This document shows positions 62,217 through 64,000 of a DNA stretch of 64,000 bases, piece by piece. The stretch is from Pseudomaricurvus hydrocarbonicus (GTDB lineage: Bacteria; Pseudomonadota; Gammaproteobacteria; Pseudomonadales; Cellvibrionaceae), in assembly GCF_011602365.1 (NCBI RefSeq), contig NZ_JAAONZ010000012.1, positions 1 to 64,000 of the forward strand, given 5' to 3'. The notes beneath the pieces were generated by a model, which saw only the letters and a list, made by a program, of their open reading frames with translations, ran no database searches and was not told the origin of the DNA. Each line of letters starts with the position of its first letter. Positions within the stretch are counted from its first letter, which is position 1. The translations under genes and the position numbers were made by a program.

Positions 62217-63323
62217 ATGACTCAACTATCGGTGCCCTTCATGCAGTTCCGCGGCGGCAGCTCGAAAGGACTGTATTTCCTCGCGTCAGATTTGCCAGCG
62301 GACCCGGCTGAACGCAACCAGTGGCTGTTGTCGGCAGTCGGGCGAGATGCGAGACAAATTGATGGTCTGGGTGGCGGCGATCCGCTGACCAGTAAGGTTG
62401 GCATTATCGCCCTCTCATCCCGTGACGATGCCGATATCGATTACCTGTTTGTGCAGGTAGTGGTCGGCGAAAACCGGGTCGATACGACGCCGAACTGCGG
62501 CAACATTCTGGCCGGAGTCGGCCCATTTGCGGTAGAGACGGGCTTGATGGCGGTGCAGGGCCCAGAAACTCGCGTCCGCGTTCACATGCTCAATAGCGGT
62601 AAGTTGTGCGAGCTGGTGCTGCAAACGCCCAACGGCGCTATGAATTATGACGGCGACACCCGTATTGATGGCGTACCGGGTACATCGGCTCCGGTCATTT
62701 GCAACTACATGGATGTGGCGGGGTCGGCTTGTGGATCCCTGTTGCCCACCGGTAATGTACTCGATGTAGTGGATGGTATTGAGGTCACCTGTGTGGATAA
62801 CGGCATGCCCGTGGTGGTCCTTCGGGCTGAAGATATGGGCATTGTGGGTGATGAATCGCCTGCCGAACTCAACGCCAACGAAGTGCTGAAAGCCAGATTG
62901 CAATCCATTCGTTTGCAGTTGGGGCCCATGATGAACCTGGGTGATGTGGATGGCGCGGCTGTTCCTAAGATGTGTTTGATCTCTGAGCCTCAGCGCGGTG
63001 GTGTTATCAATACCCGCACGTTTATACCCTACCAGTGCCATGCCGCCATTGGTGTGCTGGGTGCGGTGTCTGCAGCAACGGCCTGCATTCTGCCTGGATC
63101 CGTTGCCGAGGGCATTGCCCAGGTGGATTTGACGACCCTCGGCATCGACAATCCTTTGCAGCTCTCTGTTGAGCACCCTTCGGGGGAATTTTCCGTGAGC
63201 CTGGCTGTGGACAACAATGGAGAACGTCCTGACGTTCGCAAAGCGGGTTTGTTGCGTACCGCACGCTTGTTAAGTCGCGGTGAAGTATTTATCTCCGAGC
63301 GCCTGATCAACCAGGGCTCTTAG
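62217..63323 (+). CDS. galD: 4-Oxalomesaconate tautomerase (PrpF family)
   Basis: 368 residues. The PrpF fold has two mirror-like halves; FRGGSSKGLYFLASDLP, GLGGGDPLTSKVGIIAL, and TPNCGNILAGVGPFAVE (active-site Cys) are in the N-terminal half, and VPKMCLISEPQRGG and YQCHAAIGVLGAVSAATACI lie in the C-terminal half. GalD converts the keto form of 4-oxalomesaconate to the enol form in gallate or protocatechuate 4,5-cleavage pathways. PrpF-type methylaconitate isomerases are related, but the next gene is CHA aldolase, which supports the aromatic role. The start has CGGAGAA nearby. Confidence 0.88.
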   Translation: MTQLSVPFMQFRGGSSKGLYFLASDLPADPAERNQWLLSAVGRDARQIDGLGGGDPLTSKVGIIALSSRDDADIDYLFVQVVVGENRVDTTPNCGNILAGVGPFAVETGLMAVQGPETRVRVHMLNSGKLCELVLQTPNGAMNYDGDTRIDGVPGTSAPVICNYMDVAGSACGSLLPTGNVLDVVDGIEVTCVDNGMPVVVLRAEDMGIVGDESPAELNANEVLKARLQSIRLQLGPMMNLGDVDGAAVPKMCLISEPQRGGVINTRTFIPYQCHAAIGVLGAVSAATACILPGSVAEGIAQVDLTTLGIDNPLQLSVEHPSGEFSVSLAVDNNGERPDVRKAGLLRTARLLSRGEVFISERLINQGS

Positions 63324-63389
63324 TCAATCAAAAGCAAAATGTGTTGAACATATTTTGAGAATAACAAAACTGAATAGAAGGAAATGGCG

Positions 63390-64000
63390 ATGAAAACCGT
63401 AGCTATAAAAAACATAGAAAGAGCCGATCCTGCCACAGCCGGCAACCTGGGTGATCTGGGTGTCGCCACAGTGCACGAAGCACAAGGCCGGGTAGGGCTG
63501 TTGAAGCCTTACATGCGCCCCATTTATCCGGGTGCCCGTATCGGTGGAAATGCAGTCACCATTATGGCGCAGCCTGGTGACAACTGGATGCTGCACGTGG
63601 CCATTGAATTGTGCCAGCCTGGTGATGTGTTGGTGGTGGCCTGCACCACGGACAACACCGATGGTATGTTCGGTGACCTGCTGGCAACCTCAGCCAAGGC
63701 TCGTGGCGTGAAGGGGCTGATTATTGATGCGGGCTGTCGCGATGTGCGCGATTTACAGGAGATGGATTTTCCGGTCTGGTCCCGCGCGATTTCTGCCAAG
63801 GGCACGGTTAAAAACACCCTGGGCGCGGTCAATGTCCCCATCGTTTGTGCAGGGCAGTTAATTTACCCGGGCGATGTGGTGGTTGCCGATGATGACGGCG
63901 TTGTGGTGATTGAGCGCAAGCAGGCCGACTCCGTACTGGAAGCCGGGCGTGCCCGTGAAGCACTGGAAGAAGAGAAACGTCAGAAGCTGGCCTCAGGGGT
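63390..64000 (+). CDS. galC: 4-Carboxy-4-hydroxy-2-oxoadipate aldolase, 5' part (runs off window)
   Basis: The first 203 codons are visible. From the ATG at 63390 ([20 protein letters not shown]), with AAGGA upstream, the protein follows the RraA/HMG-CHA aldolase family: [79 protein letters not shown] (the metal-binding D-x20-R-D pattern), and [20 protein letters not shown]. It splits CHA to pyruvate and oxaloacetate and can decarboxylate oxaloacetate. It follows galD by 66 bp in the same operon. The C-terminal ~30 residues are outside. Another in-frame ATG at 63384 is too close to the ribosome site. Confidence 0.92.
   Translation, partial: MKTVAIKNIERADPATAGNLGDLGVATVHEAQGRVGLLKPYMRPIYPGARIGGNAVTIMAQPGDNWMLHVAIELCQPGDVLVVACTTDNTDGMFGDLLATSAKARGVKGLIIDAGCRDVRDLQEMDFPVWSRAISAKGTVKNTLGAVNVPIVCAGQLIYPGDVVVADDDGVVVIERKQADSVLEAGRAREALEEEKRQKLASG

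Overview
The window is from a Gram-negative gammaproteobacterium that lives on plant or algal polymers and phenolics, probably a marine-type Cellvibrionales/Spongiibacteraceae-like lineage. Support for this is three long TonB-dependent receptors, secreted esterases and glycosidases, a Tus-like replication-terminus protein, FolE, and gammaproteobacterial-style aromatic regulators. The taxon is an inference from gene content. No rRNA, tRNA or CRISPR array was recognised.

Layout. 1-0.6 kb: the 5' part of an IS481-type transposase (cut by the window edge). 0.7-3.2 kb: a crotonase-fold protein, GTP cyclohydrolase I (folE) and a Tus-like protein. 3.5-10.4 kb: an AraC regulator convergent with a TonB receptor, then a large secreted alpha/beta-hydrolase-like protein. 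10.6-17.6 kb: housekeeping/accessory genes, namely a ParD-like/zeta-type toxin-antitoxin pair with a clear palindromic operator, a Lon-like protease with a UspA-like partner, a P-loop kinase overlapping an O-methyltransferase, and a lipocalin.

17.7-30.7 kb: a complete L-rhamnose module. It contains L-lactate dehydrogenase, an FGGY kinase, an NCS1-type permease, a fused rhamnulose-1-P aldolase/lactaldehyde dehydrogenase, RhaI isomerase, a DeoR regulator and a GH106 alpha-L-rhamnosidase lipoprotein. A shared operator-like motif lies in the transporter/aldolase and deoR promoters. 30.7-39.1 kb: a GST, an esterase/membrane-protein pair, then a tight five-gene aromatic ring-opening operon (amidohydrolase, MhpA-like flavin monooxygenase, HbpS-like protein, VOC extradiol dioxygenase, FAH-family hydrolase) with a LysR regulator.

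39.4-49.5 kb: a glycoside-use locus. It has a TonB receptor, esterase, Tat-exported GH1, ThuA-domain protein, a GMC dehydrogenase with its small subunit (glucoside-3-dehydrogenase-like), and a GH51 arabinofuranosidase. 49.7-64 kb: a shikimate/hydroxybenzoate locus. It has an AAHS transporter, LysR, an NAD-type shikimate dehydrogenase, a 3-dehydroshikimate dehydratase/HPPD-like fusion, a TonB receptor and a tannase-family esterase, then an exporter, DoxX, and 4-oxalomesaconate tautomerase (galD) followed by CHA aldolase (galC, cut by the window end).

Together these read as a catabolic island for glycosylated and esterified plant phenolics. Sugars are stripped by GH106, GH1 and GH51 or oxidised at C3, acyl/galloyl esters are cut by tannase and esterases, the aromatic core is hydroxylated and meta-cleaved, and hydroxybenzoates drain through the 4-oxalomesaconate branch. 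The integrated reading is inference; the individual family assignments are well supported by motifs.
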